The position numbers and the translations under genes were made by a program. 28,627 nt of DNA from Chloroflexota bacterium (GTDB lineage: Bacteria > Chloroflexota > Ktedonobacteria > Ktedonobacterales > Ktedonobacteraceae). This document shows, in pieces, positions 15,970 through 23,740 of this stretch; positions within the stretch are counted from its first letter, which is position 1; each line of letters begins with the position of its first letter. Where the stretch lies: contig CADDZH010000068.1 in NCBI GenBank assembly GCA_902812455.1, forward strand, positions 1 to 28,627, read 5' to 3'. Below the pieces are notes generated by a model, which was not told where the DNA came from, did not search any database, and saw only the letters and a program-made list of their open reading frames with translations.

Positions 15970-16270
15970 TCAGTCTTCTCTTTGTTCCGGGTTCAGTTCG
16001 TTGTCTTCGTCCGCCTGCTCAACTACTGCAGGGATAGAGAGTCGCCGGTAAAGCTGGCGTACCTCGATATCAATGTCCAGACTCACCAGGTGAAAGCTTT
16101 GCCCGATCAAGGGCTATACCGAAGTTGAGGGCAATTGCAGCATGGTTGGATGATCCGCCCGCCAGTAAGCGGACCTCGCCATCGTAGTATTCATAACGCC
16201 GGTCAGAGTTCGTAACCAGCAGCAAGTATTGTTCAAATGACATGTGCTGTCGCGCATGTTGCATTGCCAT
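15970..16270 (-). pseudogene. Uma2-family (DUF820) gene with internal deletion and frameshift
   Basis: The first ~58 codons from the ATG at 16268-16270 match the N-terminus of Uma2-type PD-(D/E)XK-like proteins: MSFEQYLLLVTNSDRRYEYYDGEV and AGGSSNHAAIALNFG. The reading then ends after KLSPGESGH at 16070. In the next frame, overlapping at about 16086, a coding-looking tail of 38 residues runs to a stop at 15970: SLDIDIEVRQLYRRLSIPA and an acidic end. The family is normally about 190 residues, so roughly the middle half, including most of the catalytic core, is gone. Uma2 genes occur in many copies in Chloroflexota and cyanobacteria, so loss of one copy is plausible. Confidence 0.75.
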
Positions 16271-16411
16271 ATATCAGCCCTCCTCACTTGCCAGGTGATT
16301 CGTGTTCCTATTATATCATTCACCGGCAGTTTGTGTGTTCATAAACTAGAAGCCATTGAGCATGCTCTTGCTTCGTGGGAGGATAGGGCCTGACATGTAC
16401 CACAACAAATT

Positions 16412-16454
16412 TGTGAGGTGATTCACACTTTTTACGGGAAAATGTCCTTATACT
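16412..16454 (+). promoter_or_regulatory. CRP/FNR-like operator with class II promoter geometry
   Basis: TGTGA-GGTGAT-TCACA (16412-16427) is a perfect TGTGA-N6-TCACA CRP half-site pair. TATACT (16449-16454) follows. If transcription starts 7 bases after the -10 (about 16461), the site is centred near -41.5, the class II activator position, and no good -35 is present. The first gene downstream on this strand is the lipoprotein at 16955, about 500 bases away. Confidence 0.5.
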
Positions 16455-16520
16455 CTTCTTAGAGCAAACCATTGTAACCTGCTGGCTCCCATCCTTTGGA
16501 GCAATTTACGAGAGCGGGCT

Positions 16521-16840
16521 GATCAATCGGCGGTGGATGTGATAATGAACGTTAACAAAGAGATCAGCCAATGGTGCGGGCAGGATAGAGGCCGATAAAT
16601 CGGCAGTGGGCACGATAAATCGGCCCCTACAGTCCATTGGCGGATTATTATGTTAATCTGCATCACCGGTGGTGAGCGCGATCAATCGGGCCCCTACGAC
16701 CGATCAATCGGCGCTGGGCACGATACATCGGGTTCCACGATCAATCGGGAACCTACGGATATACCCGAATGATTTTGTTCATGGCCATAATCGGCGCTGG
16801 GCACGATACATCGGGCCCTACGGTATACCTGGAAGGATGG
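16521..16840. repeat. Cluster of CGAT(A/C)AATCGG half-palindrome units
   Basis: At least nine units in 320 bases: near 16521, 16592, 16613, 16679, 16701, 16721, 16738, 16785 (degenerate) and 16804, with CGATAAATCGG, CGATCAATCGG and CGATACATCGG versions. Unit pairs are joined by short spacers such as CGCTGGGCA and GGTTCCA, and pairs end in CCCCTACAG, AACCTACGG or CCCTACGG. It looks like several insertions of the same element side by side. Confidence 0.8.
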
Positions 16841-16954
16841 AGAGCTTCTCATTTTGTTATTGTGATTTGTAGTGCGTAATGTGAGCAATGTTTTTCTATG
16901 AAACCATCTAACTGTAAAACTGACTAAAAGCATTTTTAAAAGGAGAAAAAAGCT

Positions 16955-17608
16955 ATGGCAAATCTACAACACGGTCGTCTACATGCGCTAGGGTTTTCTC
17001 ATCGCCGTCACTTGCTAAGTTTTATCGTACTGAGTACCTGTATTATGGTAGCTTTTGTATTGAGTAGCTGCAGTACAAATGCTGCAAACGTGATGAATGT
17101 AGGTGGTACTTCCACTGCTGCTCATACAACTGCTGCCTCGTCCTCAACAGGCTATCCCATTAAAGTCTTCTTCTCGAAGAATCCAGACTCGCTGAACAAT
17201 TACAGTGCTGTCTTTGCGGTTGATCGCACCTCACCTACCATCGCAGTGGCAACATACTCCATCCAACTCCTGATCGCCGGGCCTACGCTGTCTGAACACC
17301 AGGCGGGCTACTTCAGTGAGCTGAATACTATCCTGAGTGGGCCATCAAATTGCTCATCCCCTATCCCGGTTGGAGGGCCAGACTTCACAATAGCACTGAA
17401 CATGAAAGGCAAGCACCCACAAAAAGGGACTGCGACGCTGCAGTTCTGCCGCGCCACCAATTCTGCTGGCATTGGCACGGATGCGCGTGTTATCGCGGAA
17501 ATTAATGCGACGCTGAAGCAATTCAGCAATATCAAGAACGTGGTGATTCTCACGCAGAGCGGGCATTGCTTTGGCGACGAAAGCGGCCAGGATCGCTGCC
17601 TGAAGTAG
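16955..17608 (+). CDS. Lipoprotein with GerMN-like domain
   Basis: 217 residues. A basic N-terminus, a hydrophobic core and the lipobox VLSSC (Cys39) mark an exported lipoprotein. A Ser/Thr/Ala linker (about 42-65) leads to one globular domain (about 66-215): YPIKVFFSKNP, VATYSIQLLIAGPTLSE, GYFSELN, KGTATLQFCR, ARVIAEINATLKQFSNIKNVVIL and GHCFGDESG. The order GxT...L..L..GP.....GY, a Leu-rich middle and a late NVV strand fits the GerMN (sporulation and spore germination) domain. The ligand is unknown. An AAAAGGAG ribosome site is present and a strong terminator follows. Confidence 0.75.
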   Translation: MANLQHGRLHALGFSHRRHLLSFIVLSTCIMVAFVLSSCSTNAANVMNVGGTSTAAHTTAASSSTGYPIKVFFSKNPDSLNNYSAVFAVDRTSPTIAVATYSIQLLIAGPTLSEHQAGYFSELNTILSGPSNCSSPIPVGGPDFTIALNMKGKHPQKGTATLQFCRATNSAGIGTDARVIAEINATLKQFSNIKNVVILTQSGHCFGDESGQDRCLK

Positions 17609-17682
17609 TACAGAGGGAAGCGGCTAGTGGACTTCGCTGGCTGCTTCCCAAAGAATGGTTTGCTCTGAACTCCTGTTGTCTG

Positions 17683-17720
17683 TCACCACCATCCAACCGA
17701 GGACGGTGGTGATGTTTTTT
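17683..17720 (+). terminator. Rho-independent terminator behind lipoprotein gene
   Basis: TCACCACCATCC pairs with GGACGGTGGTGA (one mismatch) around an AACCGA loop, followed by TG and six T. Confidence 0.85.
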
Positions 17721-17728
17721 ATGTTCCC

Positions 17729-17757
17729 TTGTAAATACTTCCAGGTTATGCTAGTAT
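17729..17757 (+). promoter_or_regulatory. Sigma-A-type promoter for acs
   Basis: TTGTAA (17729-17734), a 17-base spacer, and TAGTAT (17752-17757). It lies directly behind the terminator of the previous gene and about 240 bases before acs. Confidence 0.5.
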
Positions 17758-17996
17758 TTTAGCAAGCGGGAAAGGAGATGAGTTCTTTCCTGTTCTCGAT
17801 AGACGTGTTCTCTTCTAAAAAGACCTTTTTCATCATAGGTGGTGAACTTCTTTTATGATTGTCTTAATTCATCACATGACCGAGAAGAAAGGAAGAGAGG
17901 CGATGTCACCATAGAACTTCGATCAATCGCTGAGCGTTATCGCAATGTACACACTAGTAGCGAGACATTACTGTCAATGCAGGAGGTGATCAAACA
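17758..17996 (+). other. Long untranslated leader of acs
   Basis: About 230 bases between the likely transcription start and the acs ATG. It has a GGAAAG / CTTTCC hairpin (about 17770-17791), an AAAAAG-ACC-TTTTT hairpin (about 17818-17829) and a strong ribosome site GGAGGTG. I see no T-box or known riboswitch core. A GTG-started frame of 67 codons overlaps it (17839-18042), but its protein looks random. Confidence 0.4.
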
Positions 17997-20117
17997 ATGG
18001 CGATTGAAGAAGAGGGAATCCTCGTTTCAGAGGCCCAGATAGCCGTTCACTGGCGAGAAGAGGAATACTATCAACCCCCTCCAAAGTTTATTGGGCAGGC
18101 AAATGCGAGCGATCCGAGTATTTTTGAGCGGTTCAGTGAGGAGCACTTTCCTGAGTGCTTCAAGGAATACGCGGACCTGCTCACCTGGGACCAGTATTGG
18201 CACACGACGCTGGACACGAGCAACCCGCCATTCTGGAAGTGGTTCGTTGGCGGGCGGCTCAACGCCTGCTACAACTGTGTCGACCGTCACCTGGAGAGCA
18301 GTGCCAATAAGGCTGCTTTGATCTGGGTGCCCGAGCCGGAGATGGAAGCCACCCAGGCAATCACCTACCGGGAACTCTACATGAGGATCAATGAGTTTGC
18401 CGCACTGCTCCGGGATTTCTGTGGGGTTAAGACCGGTGATCGCGTCACTTTCCACCTGCCTATGGTGCCTGAGTTGCCCGTTTCCATGTTAGCCTGTGCG
18501 CGCCTTGGCGTCATCCATTCCGAGGTTTTTGGTGGCTTCAGCGGGGCAGCCTGCGGAGGCCGGATTGCCGACTCGGGCAGCCGCATCCTGGTGACCATCG
18601 ACGGCTACTACCGCAATGGAGAGCTGGTCGACCACAAGGCCAAAGCCGATGAGGCGGTGAGAGTGGCCCATGAGCAAGGCATCGAAGTGGAGAAAGTACT
18701 GGTCTGGAGGCGTTATCCCGGACAATATCACTCCAAGAGCCCGATGGTCGAGGGCCGGGATTTCTTTGTTGACGAGCTGCTGAAGGACTACCACAGGCAA
18801 ATTATCGAGCCAGTTTCCATGCCTGCCGAGGCCCCACTGTTTCTCATGTACACCAGCGGCACGACCGGCCGGCCCAAGGGGGCCCAGCACAGCACCGGCG
18901 GCTACCTGGCCTACGTCACCGGCACGTCCAAGTACTACCAGGATATCCACCCCGATGACACGTACTGGTGCTTTGCCGACATCGGGTGGATCACCGGGCA
19001 CTCCTACATTGTCTACGGCCCCCTGGCGTTGGGGACGACGAGCGTGATGTACGAAGGGGTGCCGATGTATCCAGACCCAGGCCGTCCCTGGCGCATCGCC
19101 GAGCGGCTCGGCGTGACCATCTTCCACACCGCTCCAACGACGATTCGCATGCTACGCAAGGCCGGCCCCGACGAGCCGAGGAAATACAACTACCATTTCA
19201 AGCACATGACCACTGTGGGAGAGCCGATTGAGCCAGAAGTCTGGCGCTGGTATTACCATGTCATCGGCAAGGGCGAAGCGGTCATCGTCGACACCTGGTG
19301 GCAGACCGAGACAGGTGGTTTCCTGTGTACCACCATGCCTGCCTTGCAGGCGATGAAGCCTGGCAGTTGCGGCCCAGGAGCCCTGGGGATCTACCCGGTG
19401 ATCTACGATGAGCAGGGCAATGAGATCAAGGCTGGAAGCGGGCGAGCTGGCAACATTTGCATTCGCAACCCCTGGCCAGGTATCATGCAGACGATCTGGG
19501 GCCAGCCGGAGCGCTTTGTGCAGACCTACTATGAAAAGTATTGCCGGAATCCTGAAAGTAAAGACTGGCATGACTGGCCCTACTTCGCCGGTGACGGCGC
19601 GGTTCTGGCTGCTGATGGCTACTTCCGCATTCTTGGCCGGGTCGACGATGTGATCAATGTGGCCGGACATCGACTCGGCACGAAAGAGCTTGAATCGGCG
19701 GCCCTTACCGTCGAAGAGGTGGCCGAGGCTGCCGCTGTCCCGATGATGGACGAGCTGCGCGGCCGGGTTGTTGAGATGTATGTGTCGCTGAAACCCGGGT
19801 ACAAGGCGAATAAGGAGATAGAGGAGAAGGTGTCCCGGGCGATTGAGACGGAGATCGGGAAAATCGCAAGACCCAGAAATATCTGGATCGTCGCGGATAT
19901 GCCCAAGACCCGCTCCGGCAAGATCATGCGCAGGGTGCTTGCCTCGATCACCAACTTTGCTCATGTGGGAGATGTGACGACCCTCGCCAACCCGGAGATC
20001 GTCGAGAGCATAAGCCGCTACGTCCAGAGCGAGAAGGTTGCCCGTGGCGAGATTCCACGCGAGCTGTCGGAAACGGAGCTGCAGGAACTCAGGGAGTTCG
20101 GCAAGAGTTCGGAGTAA
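17997..20117 (+). CDS. acs: Acetyl-CoA synthetase (acetate--CoA ligase, AMP-forming)
   Basis: 706 residues of the ANL superfamily, a little longer than the usual ~650. An ACAS N-terminal domain (about 60-120, SEEHFPECFKEYADLLTWDQYW) precedes the AMP-binding domain: YTSGTTGRPKGAQHSTGGY (P-loop-like A3), DIGWITGHSYIVYGPLA, TVGEPIEPEVWRWYY and DTWWQTETGG, which carries the Trp limiting the acyl pocket to short acids. The C-terminal lid holds FRILGRVDDVINVAGHRLGT and the catalytic, usually acetylatable lysine in KTRSGKIMRR. It makes acetyl-CoA from acetate, ATP and CoA. Propionate as a substrate cannot be excluded. Strong GGAGGTG ribosome site. Confidence 0.93.
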   Translation: MAIEEEGILVSEAQIAVHWREEEYYQPPPKFIGQANASDPSIFERFSEEHFPECFKEYADLLTWDQYWHTTLDTSNPPFWKWFVGGRLNACYNCVDRHLESSANKAALIWVPEPEMEATQAITYRELYMRINEFAALLRDFCGVKTGDRVTFHLPMVPELPVSMLACARLGVIHSEVFGGFSGAACGGRIADSGSRILVTIDGYYRNGELVDHKAKADEAVRVAHEQGIEVEKVLVWRRYPGQYHSKSPMVEGRDFFVDELLKDYHRQIIEPVSMPAEAPLFLMYTSGTTGRPKGAQHSTGGYLAYVTGTSKYYQDIHPDDTYWCFADIGWITGHSYIVYGPLALGTTSVMYEGVPMYPDPGRPWRIAERLGVTIFHTAPTTIRMLRKAGPDEPRKYNYHFKHMTTVGEPIEPEVWRWYYHVIGKGEAVIVDTWWQTETGGFLCTTMPALQAMKPGSCGPGALGIYPVIYDEQGNEIKAGSGRAGNICIRNPWPGIMQTIWGQPERFVQTYYEKYCRNPESKDWHDWPYFAGDGAVLAADGYFRILGRVDDVINVAGHRLGTKELESAALTVEEVAEAAAVPMMDELRGRVVEMYVSLKPGYKANKEIEEKVSRAIETEIGKIARPRNIWIVADMPKTRSGKIMRRVLASITNFAHVGDVTTLANPEIVESISRYVQSEKVARGEIPRELSETELQELREFGKSSE

Positions 20118-20202
20118 TTGGTACGTAGGCGGCTGCTCGGAGCGATCCGGGCGGTGAAAGCCAAGCAAGTGATGCAAGACCTGGAAACAGGGAGCGCACT
20201 CA

Positions 20203-20246
20203 AGGGAGGGCTTAGATCGGTTTTTTCAGCGATCTAAGCCCTCCCT
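20203..20246. repeat. Perfect 17-bp hairpin with T-run in the loop
   Basis: AGGGAGGGCTTAGATCG (20203-20219) pairs perfectly with CGATCTAAGCCCTCCCT (20230-20246); the loop is GTTTTTTCAG. No T-run follows the right arm, so it is not a standard terminator, although it lies 85 bases behind acs and may still stop or stabilise the transcript end. Confidence 0.65.
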
Positions 20247-20280
20247 GCGTTAACGGAGCGACGCGGGAAGTCCCGCCTGC

Positions 20281-20386
20281 CTTATGAATTTTGACGACCG
20301 AATAGGGTCATGGTATGGAGAGGAAAAGCGCGGGGACAAGCACAAGGCCCCCACCTATGCCCAGCCACACCCCTTGTCCCTACAGG
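20281..20386. repeat. Hairpin dispersed element, copy B
   Basis: Partner of 9852-9975. It shares GAATTTTG-like start, GGGTCATGGTATGGAGAG, CAAGCACAAGGCCCCCAC and CCCTACAGG. Stem GGGACAAG (20333-20340) pairs with CTTGTCCC (20373-20380). Confidence 0.8.
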
Positions 20387-20398
20387 CGACGACCCGTT

Positions 20399-20434
20399 CC
20401 TGATGACCCCATGTGATCGGAAAAGTTCATCAGG
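20399..20434 (-). repeat. 8-bp inverted repeat downstream of the MetE-like gene
   Basis: CCTGATGA and TCATCAGG are perfect complements around a 20-base loop, 12 bases past the stop of the MetE-like gene. There is no T-run; at best a weak transcript-end hairpin. Confidence 0.35.
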
Positions 20435-20445
20435 CAATGGGAGTG

Positions 20446-21531
20446 TCACGAGCCCCAGACCTCGCGAGCGACACTGGCCACAAGCTCCAGCTTGCGCTGC
20501 TGGTCTTCAAATGAAATGCGGTTGCCCTCTATAGTGGAGGCGAAGCCACACTGTGGGCTGAGGGCCAGGCGCTCCAGGGGGATATAGCGGGTAGCTTCCT
20601 TGATACGCTGCCGCAGTTCATCGGGATTTTCCAGGCGCGGCTTCTTGGTCGTGACCAGGCCAAGCACCACAACGCGATCATCAGGCACGTGCCGCAGGGG
20701 TTCGAAGCCGCCCGATCGCTCGTCGTCGTATTCGAGCAGGAAGCGCTGGAAGTGGGTGCGGCTAAAGATGCGGGAAATGGGTTCGTAATCGCCTGCGGCA
20801 TAGAATTTGCTCTGGTTGTTCCCTCGGCAGATATGGATGCCAAAGGTGATGCCAGGATGACCATCAATGATGGCATTGTCCATCTCAATGCACGCATCAA
20901 TCATTTTGTCGGGGTCGTTGCCGCGCTGGCGATAGCCTTCGCGTATCTTGGGATCGAGCAGGGCTGCATACTGGGGAGCATCGATCTGGATGTAGGTGCA
21001 GCCTAAGCGAATCAGCTCCTCCACTTCCTGGCGCGAGTAGTTCACGATATCGGCCAGATAGGCGTCGCGAGTTGGATAGGCAGACTTCGACTTCTCCGGG
21101 TCGTAGTAAGCGGCGGCCTGCTGGGCGCTGATCATGGTCACTTTGCCGGCATGCGATTTGCGCGAGCGCAGGTAGACCCACTCCTCCGAACACATGCTCC
21201 TTTTCCACTGCAATTTCTCCACTACGACAGGACGTTTGAGGACGAGTTCCTCGCCCGTCTCGTCTCGAAAGGGAATAGCCCAGCCGCCGAACTTATCGAA
21301 GCCTGCCAGCGACTCGACAAGGTGCCCATAGAAGGCGTAGCGGCGCTGCTCCCCATCGGTGATGACATCGATGCCTGCTTCCTCCTGCAGGGCAATGGCC
21401 TCGTTGACTGCGCGGTCCTCTATGGCCTTGAACTCAGCCGCGCTGAGTTGACCGGACTCGTATTGACTGCGTGCCTCTGCTAAATAAGTGGGCCTGAGCA
21501 GGCTTCCAATTACCTCGCTGTGATAGGTCAT
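20446..21531 (-). CDS. Short MetE-like (cobalamin-independent methionine synthase-type) protein
   Basis: 361 residues, matching only the C-terminal catalytic barrel of MetE (full MetE is about 750). Seen: GSLLRP at the start, ITDGEQRR, YIQIDAPQYAALL, the zinc motif GIHICRGN (His233, Cys235) and SPQCGF (Cys328), which with a glutamate give the thiol-activating zinc site. This family (UROD/MetE-like) includes methyl transferases and epoxyalkane:coenzyme M transferase, so the reaction is thiol alkylation, not necessarily methionine synthesis. It is the last gene of the ring-cleavage cluster, 36 bases behind the extradiol dioxygenase with its own AGGAGG site, so a part in processing an aromatic-derived or thiol-linked compound is plausible. 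Confidence 0.85.
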   Translation of the reverse strand: MTYHSEVIGSLLRPTYLAEARSQYESGQLSAAEFKAIEDRAVNEAIALQEEAGIDVITDGEQRRYAFYGHLVESLAGFDKFGGWAIPFRDETGEELVLKRPVVVEKLQWKRSMCSEEWVYLRSRKSHAGKVTMISAQQAAAYYDPEKSKSAYPTRDAYLADIVNYSRQEVEELIRLGCTYIQIDAPQYAALLDPKIREGYRQRGNDPDKMIDACIEMDNAIIDGHPGITFGIHICRGNNQSKFYAAGDYEPISRIFSRTHFQRFLLEYDDERSGGFEPLRHVPDDRVVVLGLVTTKKPRLENPDELRQRIKEATRYIPLERLALSPQCGFASTIEGNRISFEDQQRKLELVASVAREVWGS

Positions 21532-21567
21532 GTTTGATTACCTCCTGACTAAATGAGAACTGGGTGG

Positions 21568-22572
21568 TTATGCGGGATCGAAGACAACCATATGCTCTTT
21601 GTTCATTGCCGTTGTATCCACAAAGGGCGTGCCGTAGGTCTTGAAGCTCTGGGGCAATGCTTCTCCCCAGTAGACACCTTTGCCGCGATGGACTTTTCTC
21701 CAGATGAGAGGTTCCCAGTCGGGAGCAAAGACCAGGTAGCCGCCTGAGTAGACCTCAACGCGGTTGCCACCAGGTTCGTAGAGGTAAAGGAAGAAGGCCT
21801 GCGAGACGTTATGCTTGGCGGGGCCGGCCTCGATGAAAATATCGTGCTCCGTCAAAATATCGGCTGCGCGCAGCACTTCTTCCCGGCTATCTACCCAGTA
21901 GGCGATGTGGTGCAGCCTGCCGCGATTGCCGGTAAAGTCTCGCGTATAGGCGATATCGTGTGTCAAAGGAGTGACGCTGAGCCAGGCACCTTCTTCGATG
22001 CCCTCTTCCTCCGGCTGGAGAACTTCGTGCAATTGAAACCCCAGCAGTTCCTGGAGGAACAGCCGGTTGGGTGTGATGTCGCTGCACATCAGGTTCACAT
22101 GGTCGATGCGTTTGGGGGCGACACCGCGCCCGGTAAACTTTTGTGGCTGGTTGAAGAGCCTGGAACGCAATTCCTCAGGTGCCCGGTACTTTTGAGACTC
22201 ATAGTAAATTTCCATCAAATGCCCATCGGGGTCGGTGAACTGGTAGGCGCGGCCATGCCCGATATCGCCTTCGATCCATCCTCTCCCGTACCCGGCCGCT
22301 TCGAGCGCCTGTACGCGCCGTTCGAGCGCCTGGGGGCTGACGGTACGCCAGCCAACATGGCCCAGGCCGGCTTGTCTGGCTTCGGTGAGCTTGAGGGTGC
22401 AGTGATCGTAATCGCCATACGCGCGCAAATAGACGGACTGGCCCTCGCGGTTCGTTTCTTCCATGCCGAAGATCTCTTTGAAAAACGTGAGGCTTTCGTT
22501 GGGCTTTGGTGTGAAGATCTCGAAATGGCCCAGGTGGGCAAGGTCTCGAATTGGCTCCTGAACATCTGTCAT
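21568..22572 (-). CDS. Extradiol dioxygenase, catechol 2,3-dioxygenase type (VOC family)
   Basis: 334 residues, two tandem vicinal-oxygen-chelate modules (about 10-125 and 153-280). The Fe(II) triad is in the second module: His158 (RIDHVNLMCSD), His221 or 222 (LHHIAYWVDS) and Glu273 (NRVEVYSGGY); His206 matches the acid/base histidine of XylE-type enzymes. It opens catechol-like rings next to the two hydroxyls. The C-terminal ~50 residues form a family-specific tail. The substrate (catechol, a substituted catechol or a biphenyl-type diol) is not readable. AGAGGAGG precedes the ATG. Confidence 0.88.
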   Translation of the reverse strand: MTDVQEPIRDLAHLGHFEIFTPKPNESLTFFKEIFGMEETNREGQSVYLRAYGDYDHCTLKLTEARQAGLGHVGWRTVSPQALERRVQALEAAGYGRGWIEGDIGHGRAYQFTDPDGHLMEIYYESQKYRAPEELRSRLFNQPQKFTGRGVAPKRIDHVNLMCSDITPNRLFLQELLGFQLHEVLQPEEEGIEEGAWLSVTPLTHDIAYTRDFTGNRGRLHHIAYWVDSREEVLRAADILTEHDIFIEAGPAKHNVSQAFFLYLYEPGGNRVEVYSGGYLVFAPDWEPLIWRKVHRGKGVYWGEALPQSFKTYGTPFVDTTAMNKEHMVVFDPA

Positions 22573-22636
22573 GGAATAACCTCCTCTATTCTATACGCCC
22601 TGGTCTTTTACAATAGAGGGAAAGCTAACTACTATC

Positions 22637-23740
22637 CTAACCTAATGATACAACAATTTGCCTTTCTGTGTCGTCCTCAACGAAGCGCACGAGCCGCTCT
22701 CCCTCTTCAACCAGCTCGTCGCGAATCTCGCCCGGTAGCGGCTCAAATGGCTCGATCACGAGCCGCGCCACCTCGCGAGTCCGCTCGATCTTCCATGTTC
22801 CACGCACGAAGCCATCGACGAGAAATGTTGCTCGCACCCTGCCAACAGATAGGAAGACTGAGGTGCGGTACTCATCAGGCACGAACCGCCTGCGATCGGC
22901 ATGAGAGAGTACCAGGTTGTCAAACTCCGGCAGGAAGCGCGGCGGCGCGCTGGCATTTGGAGCGGGCAGAGGACTATCAGGAAGGTCGAGGAGTTCGTTG
23001 CCTTGCTCATCGCGGAACGTGCACAGTTGCGGTTTCAGTTCTTCGATGACCCCTTTGAGCCGGGTCAACCCTGACCAGGCCTGGATATCCTTCACTGTTG
23101 CCGGGCCGAAGGCCGCCAGGTAGCGCAGGACAAGGCGACGGAGACCTTCCGATGGATCGGCGAGCGGGCGGCCAAGCCAGGCTTCGGCGAGGGCATGCGC
23201 CGGACTACCCCCGAAGTTCCACGTGCCGGCGGGTGGTATCTGGACGAGCGGCAGGTGTGTTCGCACCGCGTAAGCTAGGAGCGCCGGATCTATGCCGGGG
23301 AAAAGTTCCGCGAGCCGTGCGCGTATCTCGGTAAACGTGCGCGGCTTTTCTAGCACATATGCTCGCGCTGCAGTGATAAGCGGATCAACATCGAGCTTTT
23401 TCCCCTGCTCTCCAAAGAAGGCGTACATGGCGCGGGTCAGAGCAGGTTGAAGGGCAGGGCGCAGGAACACGTAGTCATCTGACGACATGAGATGAAGCGT
23501 GGAGCGCATCATCGTTGCCCTCACAGCTTGCCTTTGCTCCAGCAAACTGGTCAGATTACTGAGCTGGAAGGACTGCAAACGTGTCCATAAGCCAATGTAG
23601 GGTGGATTGGGCAACTGGGCTTGAAGACCTGCGAGGCGCTCGAGGGCGTCAAGAGCCGGAAGGGAAGCCCGCTCCAGGAGCATCTGGCGGGCGAGCGTTG
23701 CGCGGTTCAGTTCGCGCAGCGTCAAAACACGTTCAGTCAT
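22637..23740 (-). CDS. Winged-helix DNA-binding domain protein (HTH_42, YcaQ/AlkX-like)
   Basis: 367 residues. The pattern ALERLAGLQAQLPNPPYIGLWTRL, RATMMRSTLHLMSSDDY, TFTEIRARLAELFPG, LVQIPPAGTW, and a later VLSHADRRR...DEYRTSVFLSVGRVRATFLVDGFVRGTW is that of the winged-helix family PF06224. Some members (AlkX, YcaQ) are glycosylases that unhook DNA crosslinks, others are of unknown role. A regulatory role here would be a guess. Its ATG overlaps the stop of the intradiol dioxygenase (ATGA), so the two are translated together. Confidence 0.85.
   Translation of the reverse strand: MTERVLTLRELNRATLARQMLLERASLPALDALERLAGLQAQLPNPPYIGLWTRLQSFQLSNLTSLLEQRQAVRATMMRSTLHLMSSDDYVFLRPALQPALTRAMYAFFGEQGKKLDVDPLITAARAYVLEKPRTFTEIRARLAELFPGIDPALLAYAVRTHLPLVQIPPAGTWNFGGSPAHALAEAWLGRPLADPSEGLRRLVLRYLAAFGPATVKDIQAWSGLTRLKGVIEELKPQLCTFRDEQGNELLDLPDSPLPAPNASAPPRFLPEFDNLVLSHADRRRFVPDEYRTSVFLSVGRVRATFLVDGFVRGTWKIERTREVARLVIEPFEPLPGEIRDELVEEGERLVRFVEDDTERQIVVSLG

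Larger units (their letters stand above)
16271..16954. other. 684-base gene-free, AT-rich and repeat-filled region
   Basis: No ORF in this stretch looks like a protein. It holds a CRP-like site with a promoter (16412-16454), a dense cluster of CGAT(A/C)AATCGG repeats (16521-16840) and the ribosome site AAAAGGAG of the lipoprotein gene at 16955. Confidence 0.6.
20118..20445. other. 328-base convergent intergenic region
   Basis: Between the stops of acs (plus) and the MetE-like gene (minus). It holds a 17-bp hairpin (20203-20246), copy B of the dispersed hairpin element (20281-20386) and an 8-bp inverted repeat (20399-20434). No gene is seen in it. Confidence 0.6.

Noticed and set aside
16521..16840. 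CRISPR array
   Set aside because: Units are only ~11 bases, spacing is irregular, spacers are themselves repeated and no cas gene is present.
17758..17996. T-box or known riboswitch in the acs leader
   Set aside because: No conserved T-box sequence, anti-terminator pair or known riboswitch core could be recognised.
17839..18042. 67-codon frame before and into acs
   Set aside because: GTG start, no convincing ribosome site, protein without features, and overlaps acs in another frame.
19152..20177. 341-codon minus-strand frame opposite acs
   Set aside because: An antisense shadow of a high-GC gene; the acs frame has all family motifs and a strong ribosome site.
20203..20246. Rho-independent terminator for acs
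   Set aside because: The stem is perfect but the T-run is in the loop and none follows the right arm, so I list it as a hairpin only.
21811..23049. 412-codon plus-strand frame opposite the dioxygenase and winged-helix genes
   Set aside because: It crosses two well-supported minus-strand genes with clear family motifs, its protein has no recognisable fold and it lacks a ribosome site.
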